A stretch of 14,466 nt of DNA from Tannerellaceae bacterium (GTDB lineage: Bacteria; Bacteroidota; Bacteroidia; Bacteroidales; Tannerellaceae), in NCBI GenBank assembly GCA_031265595.1, contig JAISCM010000012.1, positions 1-14,466 on the forward strand. The letters are read 5' to 3'. The stretch's first letter is position 1. The number at the start of each line of letters is the position of its first letter. Positions 7,720 through 14,466 of this stretch are shown piece by piece. The notes below the pieces were generated by a model. It ran no database searches, was not told the origin of the DNA, and saw only the letters and a list, made by a program, of their open reading frames with translations. The translations under genes were made by a program, and so were the position numbers.

Positions 7720-7807
7720 TATTGCAGACTGTATTATCCAGGTTTATTGCCGATAATGCCGGAAAGGTAATTAAAAAGGATAATCTCAAACACCAATATT
7801 ATTGATT

Positions 7808-8665
7808 ATGAAAGATTTACATTTAAAGAACGACCCTTTTTTCTTAGAGAACGTTTCTGCTGGATTACCAATAAGATTCAGACACTATGATATGGGCGCA
7901 GGAAAAATTTACGAAGAGCAGAACAATGAATACAACTATCTTGTATTCTTATTAGAAGGAGAGCTGACGGTAAGCTATAATGAATTTATAAACATTAAAG
8001 TGGCTCCCCGCAGTTTCTACCTTATACCTAAGTCATCGGAATTAGTGGTAAAGAGTTTGTCGTGGAGCAACGGCCTTGTCTTCATGTTTGAAACATTGGA
8101 GGGTATGTACGACAAACCTGTTTTTCAGGCTTACTGGAAGATAGCGTCGCAGCATGAACAAACGGTTGCTCTCCTCCCGATCCACTACGTATTGAACGAT
8201 TATCTTGATTTGCTGCTCAGGTATATGAGGAACGGGGTCAATTGCCCGAAAATGGATAAAGTAAAAACACAGGAGTTATTTTTATTATTACAAAACCTAT
8301 ATACGAAGGAAGAGATAGCGAATCTCTTTCATCCCATCTTAGGGAAGTCTCTTACCTTTAAAGAAAAAATTCTTCAGAATTACCAGGATATTACGAGTGT
8401 GGATGAGTTGGCCGGTATTTTGGGAATGGGCCGGACTAATTTCGATGTCAAATTTAAAAAAGAGTTCGGCATGCCGCCTTTGCAATGGATGCTGAAAGAA
8501 AAGGCCAAGCGGGTACGGTTCAGTATGGCCGAATCGGATATTACACTTAGTGATATAATGCAAAAATATAATTTTAACTCGCCTACCCACCTGAACCGCT
8601 TCTGCAAACAACAATTCGGCTGTTCGCCTACTGAATTGATGAAAAAACTGAATATGTCTGATTAA
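7808..8665 (+). CDS. AraC/XylS-family transcriptional regulator
   Basis: DNA-binding regulator of 285 residues. The C-terminal third (about 184-282) is the AraC double helix-turn-helix. The first motif includes SVDELAGILGMGRTNFDVKFKKEFGMPPLQWM, followed by LKEKAKRVRFSMAESDITLSDIMQKYNFNSPTHLNRFCKQQFGCSPTELMKKL. The N-terminal part (about 15-100) has the alternating pattern of a cupin-like sensor (YNYLVFLLEGELTVSYNE...KVAPRSFYLIPK), but no ligand can be named. The ATG at 7808 is chosen over an in-frame TTG two codons earlier; MKDLHLKNDPFF is a natural start and ATG is preferred. It diverges from the sigma-factor gene and precedes the TCA operon by 245 bp, so it could control either neighbour or a remote target. 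No hydrophobic signal or membrane segment is seen, consistent with a cytoplasmic protein. Confidence 0.93.
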   Translation: MKDLHLKNDPFFLENVSAGLPIRFRHYDMGAGKIYEEQNNEYNYLVFLLEGELTVSYNEFINIKVAPRSFYLIPKSSELVVKSLSWSNGLVFMFETLEGMYDKPVFQAYWKIASQHEQTVALLPIHYVLNDYLDLLLRYMRNGVNCPKMDKVKTQELFLLLQNLYTKEEIANLFHPILGKSLTFKEKILQNYQDITSVDELAGILGMGRTNFDVKFKKEFGMPPLQWMLKEKAKRVRFSMAESDITLSDIMQKYNFNSPTHLNRFCKQQFGCSPTELMKKLNMSD

Positions 8666-8712
8666 TGGAATAATGAAGCATTTCGCTTATATGGTGTGAA
8701 TTAGAACGATTG

Positions 8713-8726
8713 AAGAAATATTTCTT
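8713..8726. promoter_or_regulatory. Perfect 14-bp palindrome upstream of the TCA operon
   Basis: AAGAAATATTTCTT is its own reverse complement. It lies 22 bp upstream of the candidate -33 box of the acn promoter, a plausible site for a dimeric regulator. AT-rich palindromes of this size do occur by chance, so this is only a candidate. Confidence 0.35.
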
Positions 8727-8748
8727 AAATCGGAAGTGCATAATTTGT

Positions 8749-8779
8749 TTTGAGATATGAACAAAATATCTTACCTTGC
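8749..8779 (+). promoter_or_regulatory. Candidate promoter of acn-icd-gltA with an inverted repeat as spacer
   Basis: TTTG (8749-8752) and TACCTTGC (8772-8779, four of six fixed positions of TAnnTTTG) are separated by exactly 19 bp, the Bacteroidetes spacing. The spacer itself is AGATAT-N7-ATATCT (8753-8771), a perfect 6-bp-arm inverted repeat, as expected of a repressor site lying under RNA polymerase. The -7 match is imperfect, so confidence is moderate. The predicted leader is about 125 nt. Confidence 0.4.
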
Positions 8780-8827
8780 GTTTACAAACGAAGGGGTATT
8801 TATTTTTTCTATATAAGGATTAAGAAT

Positions 8828-8899
8828 ATGAAAGAAACTATCGGACGCTCTGAGACCTTGGATAAAAACGTAGCTCCCCCTTTTAAAACCAACTTATAA
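8828..8899 (+). CDS. Possible 23-residue leader peptide ahead of aconitase gene
   Basis: An open frame ATG...TAA encoding [23 protein letters not shown] lies within the predicted acn leader and ends 11 bp before the acn ATG. Its position fits a leader peptide coupled to translation of acn. It shows no run of a regulatory amino acid and no recognisable motif, and a frame of this length can arise by chance. I do not recognise it. Confidence 0.2.
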   Translation: MKETIGRSETLDKNVAPPFKTNL

Positions 8900-8910
8900 A
8901 CTTACAGATT

Positions 8911-11160
8911 ATGGCGCACGACATTGAAATGCTAAAAAAATTTTACACTGAATTTGCAACTAAAGTAGATAACGCACGCAACCGGATTGACCGCCCGATG
9001 ACATTAGCGGAGAAGATCTTATATGCCCATTTGTATAATGAGGCTTTACTTGAAGACTACAAAAGAGGCGTAGCTTATGTGAATTTCCGCCCGGACAGGG
9101 TAGCTATGCAGGATGCTACGGCGCAAATGGCTTTACTACAGTTTATGAACGCAGGAAAAGAGAGATCTGCCGTTCCCGCCACCGTACATTGCGACCATTT
9201 GATTCAGGCGAACATCGGAGCGAAGGAAGATATTGCTACGGCTACCAACAGCAACCGCGAAGTATATGATTTCCTTAAAACCGTATCTACCAAATATGGG
9301 ATTGGCTTCTGGAAGCCGGGAGCCGGTATTATCCACCAGGTAGTACTCGAAAATTATGCATTCCCCGGAGGTATGATGGTGGGGACGGATTCGCATACGC
9401 CCAACGCCGGCGGGTTGGGAATGATAGCCATTGGCGTTGGAGGCGCCGATGCCGTGGATGTGATGAGTGGAATGGAATGGGAACTCAGGATGCCGAAACT
9501 AATCGGCGTAAAGCTTACCGGACGGCTGAACGGTTGGGCCTCTCCCAAAGATGTAATATTGAAGCTGGCCGGTATATTAACGGTAAAAGGCGGAACCAAT
9601 TCTATTATAGAATACTTCGGAGAGGGCGCCTCGTCTCTCTCGGCCACCGGCAAGGGTACGATCTGTAATATGGGAGCAGAAGTGGGAGCTACTACTTCTA
9701 TCTTCCCGTTCGATGAAAACATGGCGGAATACCTTCGCCGGACAGGCCGCAGGGAGGTAGCCGAAATGGCTGAACGAAACACGCTTTATTTACAGGCAGA
9801 CCGGGCAGTGATTGAAACGCCCCGGCAGTATTACGACCAGGTTATCGAAATCGACCTCTCGGCTTTAGAACCTTATATAAACGGACCGTTTACGCCGGAT
9901 GCCGCTACCCCGGTCTCCGAATTTGCGGCTAAGGTAAAAGCAAACGATTATCCGCACAAAATGGAGGTAGGATTGATCGGCTCCTGCACCAATTCATCGT
10001 ACCAGGATTTAAGCCGGGCCGCTTCCATCGCTCGCCAGGCATTGGACGACAAGATAAAGGTTGCGGCGCCGCTGATTATAAATCCGGGCTCCGAGCTGAT
10101 CCGTTATACGGCCGAAAGGGATGGGTTGATTGGCGATTTTGAAAAGATAGGCGCTACAATTATGGCGAACGCCTGCGGCCCGTGCATCGGACAATGGAAA
10201 CGGCATACGGATGATAACAACCGGAAAAACTCTATCGTAACGTCGTTCAACCGCAATTTTGCCAAGCGGGCAGACGGGAATCCGAATACCTACGCCTTTG
10301 TTGCTTCGCCTGAATTGACAATGGCGTTGACAATAGCCGGCGATCTATGCTTCAATCCACTGACCGATACCTTGAAAACGGAAGACGGGCGCGAGGTGAA
10401 ATTAAGCGAACCAAAGGGTACGGACTTCCCGCACAAAGGTTTCGAGGTGAAAGACAACGGCTACATTGCTCCGGGAGATGCCGAGGTGGACGTGATAATC
10501 AATCCCGGATCGCAACGCTTGCAATTGCTGAAGCCTTTCCCCCCCGCCAATAGCAACGACTTACTGAATATGCCGTTACTCATTAAGGCCGAAGGGAAAT
10601 GTACCACCGACCATATCTCAATGGCAGGGCCCTGGCTTCGCTTTCGCGGGCATCTGGAAAACATATCCGACAATATGCTAATGGGCGCCGTAAATGCATT
10701 CAATGGCAAAACCAATGCCGTGCTGAATCAGCTTACCGGCGAGTACGAGGCTGTATCGGCCGTAGCGAAACAGTATAAAGAGAAGGGTATATCGTCTATA
10801 GTAGTGGCCGAAGAGAACTATGGCGAAGGCTCTTCGCGCGAGCATGCAGCGATGGAACCGCGTTTTCTGAATGTAAAGGTGGTTTTAACCAAGAGCTTTG
10901 CCCGTATCCATGAAACGAACCTGAAAAAGCAGGGCATGCTGGCGCTTACCTTTGCAGAGAAGGAAGATTACGCTAAAATACGCGAAAACGACCGTATCTC
11001 TATCGTAGGTATACAGAACTTTGCGCCCGGCATACCGCTGACGGCTATTCTGTATCATACAGACGGCATACAGGAATCGTTTCAGGTGAATCATACGTAT
11101 AACGAATTACAAATAGAATGGTATAAAGCAGGAAGTGCATTGAATTATCTCAGTAACTAA
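8911..11160 (+). CDS. acn: Aconitate hydratase, mitochondrial-type (citrate to isocitrate)
   Basis: Cytoplasmic [4Fe-4S] enzyme interconverting citrate, cis-aconitate and isocitrate. The 749-residue protein is close to eukaryotic mitochondrial aconitase: [53 protein letters not shown], and [19 protein letters not shown]. The cluster ligands are Cys359 ([10 protein letters not shown]), Cys422 and Cys425 ([10 protein letters not shown]). The catalytic Asp95-His96 pair lies in HCDH. The C-terminal swivel domain carries the active-site Ser642 in [13 protein letters not shown]. These numbers nearly coincide with those of the pig mitochondrial enzyme (Cys358, 421, 424; Ser642). It is first in the acn-icd-gltA operon, with icd 21 bp downstream. 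A mitochondrial-like aconitase in the same kind of operon is known from Bacteroides fragilis. The start [12 protein letters not shown] is well placed and no better upstream start exists. Confidence 0.97.
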   Translation: MAHDIEMLKKFYTEFATKVDNARNRIDRPMTLAEKILYAHLYNEALLEDYKRGVAYVNFRPDRVAMQDATAQMALLQFMNAGKERSAVPATVHCDHLIQANIGAKEDIATATNSNREVYDFLKTVSTKYGIGFWKPGAGIIHQVVLENYAFPGGMMVGTDSHTPNAGGLGMIAIGVGGADAVDVMSGMEWELRMPKLIGVKLTGRLNGWASPKDVILKLAGILTVKGGTNSIIEYFGEGASSLSATGKGTICNMGAEVGATTSIFPFDENMAEYLRRTGRREVAEMAERNTLYLQADRAVIETPRQYYDQVIEIDLSALEPYINGPFTPDAATPVSEFAAKVKANDYPHKMEVGLIGSCTNSSYQDLSRAASIARQALDDKIKVAAPLIINPGSELIRYTAERDGLIGDFEKIGATIMANACGPCIGQWKRHTDDNNRKNSIVTSFNRNFAKRADGNPNTYAFVASPELTMALTIAGDLCFNPLTDTLKTEDGREVKLSEPKGTDFPHKGFEVKDNGYIAPGDAEVDVIINPGSQRLQLLKPFPPANSNDLLNMPLLIKAEGKCTTDHISMAGPWLRFRGHLENISDNMLMGAVNAFNGKTNAVLNQLTGEYEAVSAVAKQYKEKGISSIVVAEENYGEGSSREHAAMEPRFLNVKVVLTKSFARIHETNLKKQGMLALTFAEKEDYAKIRENDRISIVGIQNFAPGIPLTAILYHTDGIQESFQVNHTYNELQIEWYKAGSALNYLSN

Positions 11161-11181
11161 CAAAAATAGTACGAAAATAGT

Positions 11182-12378
11182 ATGAAAATAACGAAAGAAG
11201 ACGGCAGATTGATTGTCCCCGACAAGGTAACAATTCCTTTTATTGAAGGGGATGGCGTAGGGGTAGAAATTACTCCGGTGACGCAGCGGATTGTTAATGC
11301 AGCAATAGATAAAGCCTATACAGGCAGGCGTTCCGTTGAATGGAAAGAGGTGTTGGCAGGCGAAAAAGCGTTTACTAAAACAGGCAGTTGGCTACCCGAT
11401 GAAACGATGGATGTGTTCCGCGATTACGTGGTAGGGATCAAAGGGCCGCTTACCACGCCGGTGGGGGGTGGCATCCGCTCGCTGAATGTGGCGCTCCGGC
11501 AAACGTTGGATCTGTATGTTTGTCTGCGCCCTGTTCGCTGGTTTAAGGGGGTAGAGTCTCCGGTTAAAGAGCCGGGGAAGGTGGATATGGTTATCTTTCG
11601 CGAAAATACGGAAGATATTTATGCAGGGATAGAATGGATGCAGGGAACGCCGGAAGCGGAAAAGTTCCTCCGGTTCCTTATCGATGAAATGGGCGTTACG
11701 AAGGTGCGGTTTCCCGAAACCTCTTCCTTTGGCGTAAAGCCTGTATCTATAGAAGGGACGGAGCGGCTGGTGCGTTCGGCCATCGAGTATGCGTTGGAGC
11801 ATAAACTGCCCAGCGTTACCCTGGTGCATAAAGGGAATATTATGAAGTATACCGAAGGGGGCTTCAAGCAATGGGGCTATGCGCTGGCCGAACGGGAATT
11901 TCCAGACGTGACGACTACAGACCCTTCCCGGGCAGCAGGCAAAGTGTTGATAAAAGATGTGATTGCCGACGCTTTCCTTCAGAATACCCTGCTGATACCG
12001 GAAGAGTATGCCGTAATAGCTACATTAAATCTGAATGGCGACTATATATCCGACCAGTTGGCAGCTATGGTAGGAGGTATAGGCATTGCTCCGGGAGCTA
12101 ATATTAATTATGCAAGCGGGCATGCCATCTTTGAAGCCACGCATGGCACGGCGCCCACGATTGCGGGTAAGAATACGGTAAACCCGTCTTCTTTACTGCT
12201 ATCGTCTGTTATGATGCTTGAATATATGGGATGGAACGAAGCTGCCGGTTTGATTACATCCGCTATGGAAAAAGCTTTTACCCAAGGCAAGGCAACGCAC
12301 GACTTAGCGCGTTTTATGCCGGACGGTACTTCTCTTGGCACCAAAGAATTTGGTGATGCTATTATAGAATTACTTTAA
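11182..12378 (+). CDS. icd: Isocitrate dehydrogenase (decarboxylating), probably not strictly NADP-dependent
   Basis: Converts isocitrate to 2-oxoglutarate and CO2 in the cytoplasm. The 398-residue protein aligns along its length with E. coli Icd. The substrate loop [10 protein letters not shown] holds Ser100 (E. coli Ser113), Asn102 and Arg106. Tyr147 ([10 protein letters not shown]) and Lys217 ([13 protein letters not shown]) match the catalytic Tyr160 and Lys230. Asp287 and Asp291 (NLNGDYISD) match the metal ligands Asp307 and Asp311. The cofactor pocket differs: E. coli Lys344-Tyr345 are Thr326-Ile327 here, Tyr391 is His373 and Arg292 is Ile272, while Val351 (Val333) and Arg395 (Arg377) are kept. 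Ile at position 345 is typical of NAD-dependent relatives. It lies 21 bp after acn and 29 bp before gltA, and both icd and gltA are preceded by AATAGTATGAAAA-like starts. Family assignment is firm; cofactor choice is inference. Confidence 0.96.
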   Translation: MKITKEDGRLIVPDKVTIPFIEGDGVGVEITPVTQRIVNAAIDKAYTGRRSVEWKEVLAGEKAFTKTGSWLPDETMDVFRDYVVGIKGPLTTPVGGGIRSLNVALRQTLDLYVCLRPVRWFKGVESPVKEPGKVDMVIFRENTEDIYAGIEWMQGTPEAEKFLRFLIDEMGVTKVRFPETSSFGVKPVSIEGTERLVRSAIEYALEHKLPSVTLVHKGNIMKYTEGGFKQWGYALAEREFPDVTTTDPSRAAGKVLIKDVIADAFLQNTLLIPEEYAVIATLNLNGDYISDQLAAMVGGIGIAPGANINYASGHAIFEATHGTAPTIAGKNTVNPSSLLLSSVMMLEYMGWNEAAGLITSAMEKAFTQGKATHDLARFMPDGTSLGTKEFGDAIIELL

Positions 12379-12407
12379 AAACTTACCTGAAAAAGAGAGA
12401 GAATAGT

Positions 12408-13751
12408 ATGAAAAAAGAGTATTTGATCTACAAGCTGTCGGAATCGGTAAAAACAACTTGTAAGATAGACAACGACTTGTTTACCAAGTATAACGTAAAG
12501 CGCGGACTGCGTAATGAAGACGGGTCGGGCGTATTAGTGGGGCTTACCCAGATAGGGAACGTGGTAGGCTACGAACGGCTGCCCGAAGGAGGCCTGAAAG
12601 CCATCCCCGGAAAGCTCTTTTACCGTGGATACGATATAGACGATATTGTACATGCGCTGATCAGGGAGAAACGTTTCGGATTTGAAGAAGTGGCTTATCT
12701 TATGCTTTCGGGCGATCTGCCTCACAGGGAAGACCTGGATAGTTTCAAAGAGCTGATCAATGACAATATGCCGCTCGAACAGAAAACGAAAATGAATATC
12801 ATCGACCTCGAAGGGCAGAATATTATGAATATACTGGCCCGGAGCGTACTGGAAATGTATAATTTCGACGAAAACCCGGACGATACCTCTCCCGACAACT
12901 TAATGCGCCAGTCTATTGAACTAATATCTAAATTCCCGGCTATCATTGCTTATGCCTACAACATCTACCGGCATAGCACGCACGGACGCTCGCTGCATAT
13001 ACGGCATCCGAACGAAAACCTTTCCATTGCCGAAAACTTTCTGTATATGCTGCAAAGGAATTATACCGAATTAGACGCCCGCACCTTAGACCTGCTACTG
13101 GTATTGCAGGCCGAACATGGCGGGGGGAACAACTCTACCTTTACGGTTCGCGTCACCAGCTCGTCGGGCACGGATACGTATTCGTCTATCGCGGCAGGTA
13201 TCGGTTCGCTGAAGGGGCCGTTGCATGGCGGGGCCAATATACAGGTGGTAGATATGTTCAATCATTTAAAAGAGAATATCAGCGATTGGGCCAATACGGA
13301 CGAGATAGACACCTACTTCATGCGCATGCTGAATAAAGAGGCATACAACCGGACGGGGTTGATCTACGGCATCGGGCATGCCGTTTATACCATCTCCGAC
13401 CCGAGGGCCGTACTGCTCAAAGAGATGGCGCGCGATCTGGCGAAAGAAAAGAAAAGAGATAAAGAGTTTGCTTTCCTCGAACTATTGGAAGAAAGGGCTA
13501 TCGAGTGCTTTGCCAATTTTAAGGGAACGCAAAAGCGCGTTTCTTCCAACGTAGATTTCTACTCCGGATTCGTTTACGAAATGATTGGGCTTCCGCAGGA
13601 AATATACACGCCGCTCTTTGCCATGGCGCGTATCGTAGGGTGGACGGCGCATCGCATTGAAGAGCTCAACTTCAAGAGCAAGCGCATCATCCGTCCGGCC
13701 TATAAGAATATCCTCGACGAACAGAGCTATATCCCTATCAAAGAGAGATAG
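12408..13751 (+). CDS. gltA: Citrate synthase
   Basis: Condenses oxaloacetate with acetyl-CoA to citrate, feeding the aconitase and isocitrate dehydrogenase encoded just upstream. It is 447 residues long, typical of this class. The catalytic triad is visible: His237 in QAEHGGGNNST, His273 in GPLHGGAN and Asp383 in NVDFYSGFVY. Other family stretches are LFYRGYDIDDIV (near 70-80), AYNIYRHSTHGRS, TGLIYGIGHAVYTISDPRA, and PLFAMARIVGWTAHRIEE near the C-terminus, where Arg of AHR helps bind the substrate. An N-terminal extension of about 50 residues precedes the first conserved block, as in many bacterial enzymes. It is the last gene of the acn-icd-gltA operon and is followed 20 bp later by a strong intrinsic terminator. 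In an anaerobe the three enzymes would mainly supply 2-oxoglutarate for glutamate. 2-Methylcitrate synthase is a less likely alternative given the operon. Confidence 0.96.
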   Translation: MKKEYLIYKLSESVKTTCKIDNDLFTKYNVKRGLRNEDGSGVLVGLTQIGNVVGYERLPEGGLKAIPGKLFYRGYDIDDIVHALIREKRFGFEEVAYLMLSGDLPHREDLDSFKELINDNMPLEQKTKMNIIDLEGQNIMNILARSVLEMYNFDENPDDTSPDNLMRQSIELISKFPAIIAYAYNIYRHSTHGRSLHIRHPNENLSIAENFLYMLQRNYTELDARTLDLLLVLQAEHGGGNNSTFTVRVTSSSGTDTYSSIAAGIGSLKGPLHGGANIQVVDMFNHLKENISDWANTDEIDTYFMRMLNKEAYNRTGLIYGIGHAVYTISDPRAVLLKEMARDLAKEKKRDKEFAFLELLEERAIECFANFKGTQKRVSSNVDFYSGFVYEMIGLPQEIYTPLFAMARIVGWTAHRIEELNFKSKRIIRPAYKNILDEQSYIPIKER

Positions 13752-13760
13752 CCTCCTTAC

Positions 13761-13814
13761 GGATGAACTTTATTCATCCTGATGAAAGACACTATTCATC
13801 AGGATGAATTTTTT
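13761..13814 (+). terminator. Intrinsic terminator after gltA, with alternative hairpins
   Basis: Arms ATTCATCCTGATGAA (13772-13786) and TTCATCAGGATGAAT (13795-13809) are a perfect 15-bp stem with loop AGACACTA, followed by a T-run at 13809-13814. This is a textbook Rho-independent terminator for the TCA operon. A fifth half-site, GGATGAA at 13761-13767, can instead pair with TTCATCC at 13773-13779 (loop CTTTA). TGATGAA at 13780-13786 can then pair with TTCATCA at 13795-13801, so two short hairpins compete with the long stem. Confidence 0.88.
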
Positions 13815-13827
13815 AGTATAACCAGCC

Positions 13828-14466
13828 ATGATAAAAAAGATAGAACAACGGTTTCCGCCGCTTACCGCTTTAGCAAATGAAAGCGCAACGGCCACACAGT
13901 TTAAAGAAAAGCTGGCCCAATGGGTCGTGTCTTTGCCAGAGGCCGGGGCTTCGGGCAGCCGGGAGAAAGCGGCCAGACGCATACTGTTACTGATAAGCTA
14001 TGATGGCGCTTCGGTAAACGAGCTGTCTACAGGCGAGCAACTAACGGTTCTTACGATTACGTATCTTTGGCAAGCGCTTACCCACAGACTTACGGAAGAG
14101 GTGTCCGACGATTTGTTTACCGACCTGTACCACCAGTTTGATCTACTGGAAAACCCTACTACCATAACGCCCGACCGCCAGTTGGTGCGCAAGCAGATGA
14201 GCCGCTGGCCTACGGGGCTCGATCCGGAAGTGATCGCCATCCGCCAGGCCAATAAAGACAGGATCATCCAGGGCCTCATACAAAAGATAGAACGCAGGCG
14301 CTCGCCGGCATCAAAATATCAGTTTACCGACGAAATGACTGCCGGCGAAAAGTATGCACAGGTAAACGAGTGGTGGGATACCAGCCGCTTTCATCTGGCC
14401 ATGGCCATCAAGAGCCCTGCGGAACTGAACTACTTCCTCGGCCAGTCGCTACCGGCCGAAACGATG
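13828..14466 (+). CDS. Probable KamA-family radical SAM protein, N-terminal 213 residues (C-terminus outside window)
   Basis: An open frame from the ATG at 13828 runs to the window edge. The visible part contains no catalytic motif. Residues 1-160 are a helical, Arg/Lys-rich extension (IEQRFPPLTALANESATATQFKEKLAQW). Then follows DEMTAGEKYAQVNEWWDTSRFHLAMAIKSPAELNYFLGQSLPAETM at about 168-213. From memory, this last stretch resembles the segment ahead of the radical SAM core in long lysine-2,3-aminomutase-like (KamA-family) proteins of Bacteroidales. The CxxxCxxC cluster motif that would prove it must lie beyond 14466. No substrate is proposed. The start lies 13 bp after the T-run of the gltA terminator, which leaves no room for a separate promoter between them. 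Coding quality is good: no stop in 213 codons and codon use like the TCA genes. Confidence 0.6.
   Translation, partial: MIKKIEQRFPPLTALANESATATQFKEKLAQWVVSLPEAGASGSREKAARRILLLISYDGASVNELSTGEQLTVLTITYLWQALTHRLTEEVSDDLFTDLYHQFDLLENPTTITPDRQLVRKQMSRWPTGLDPEVIAIRQANKDRIIQGLIQKIERRRSPASKYQFTDEMTAGEKYAQVNEWWDTSRFHLAMAIKSPAELNYFLGQSLPAETM

Larger units (their letters stand above)
7479..7807. other. 329-bp divergent intergenic region between sigma factor and AraC-type regulator
   Basis: AT-rich spacer with no coding potential that I can support. It holds, from left to right: a short inverted repeat ACTTTC-TC-GAAAGT (7506-7519) just downstream of the sigma promoter candidate; the sigma promoter candidate (7523-7530, minus); an 8-bp-arm inverted repeat (7623-7644); and a promoter candidate for the AraC-type gene (7688-7719, plus). 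Both transcription units therefore probably start here. Confidence 0.7.

Noticed and set aside
7802..7807. TTG at 7802 as start of the AraC-type gene
   Set aside because: The ATG two codons later is in frame, gives the same protein without two odd residues, and is the more usual start.
8666..8712. Small GAAGC-ATTTC-GCTT hairpin after the AraC-type gene as terminator
   Set aside because: Only a 4-bp stem and no following T-run; too weak to call.
11392..11871. 159-codon minus-strand frame inside icd
   Set aside because: Antisense shadow of a conserved enzyme gene, Arg/His/Pro-rich as expected for the complement of coding DNA.
13770..14279. Minus-strand frames opposite the last gene
   Set aside because: They overlap the terminator and a well-formed plus-strand gene with homology to its C-terminal visible part; shadow frames.

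Overview
The window looks like chromosomal DNA of a gut-type member of the Bacteroidetes, most likely the order Bacteroidales (Bacteroides, Parabacteroides or a close relative). The grounds are adjacent SusC and SusD homologues, a Bacteroidetes-type ECF sigma factor with a FecR anti-sigma factor, a serine-type sulfatase, promoter-like TAnnTTTG boxes, A/T-rich leaders without clear Shine-Dalgarno sites, and an aconitase - isocitrate dehydrogenase - citrate synthase operon like the one known from Bacteroides fragilis. The species cannot be fixed from the sequence alone.

Left part (1-7478, all on the minus strand, so read right to left): a glycan-utilisation locus with its own trans-envelope regulation. 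An ECF sigma factor (6912-7478) is followed by a FecR-type anti-sigma factor (5640-6569), a SusC-like TonB-dependent receptor with an N-terminal STN signalling domain (2117-5506), a SusD-like lipoprotein (600-2087) and a secreted serine-type sulfatase that runs off the left edge (582 to below 1). In such systems substrate binding at the receptor is relayed through STN to FecR, which then frees the sigma factor. The sulfatase suggests a sulfated glycan such as mucin or a glycosaminoglycan. Between the sigma and anti-sigma genes lies a 166-bp near-palindrome built around four 22-bp-spaced repeat units, the most unusual element of the window.

Middle (7479-8910): a divergent intergenic region with candidate promoters on both strands and an inverted repeat; an AraC-family regulator (7808-8665, plus strand); then a 245-bp leader with a perfect 14-bp palindrome, a candidate promoter whose 19-bp spacer is itself an inverted repeat, and a possible 23-codon leader ORF.

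Right part (8911-14466, plus strand): acn, icd and gltA, the oxidative (citrate to 2-oxoglutarate) branch of the TCA cycle, packed with 21- and 29-bp gaps. In an anaerobe this branch mainly supplies 2-oxoglutarate for glutamate synthesis. The isocitrate dehydrogenase lacks most of the residues that bind the NADP 2'-phosphate in the E. coli enzyme. A strong intrinsic terminator with alternative foldings follows gltA and ends only about 13 bp before the start of a probable KamA-family radical SAM protein, which is cut by the right edge.
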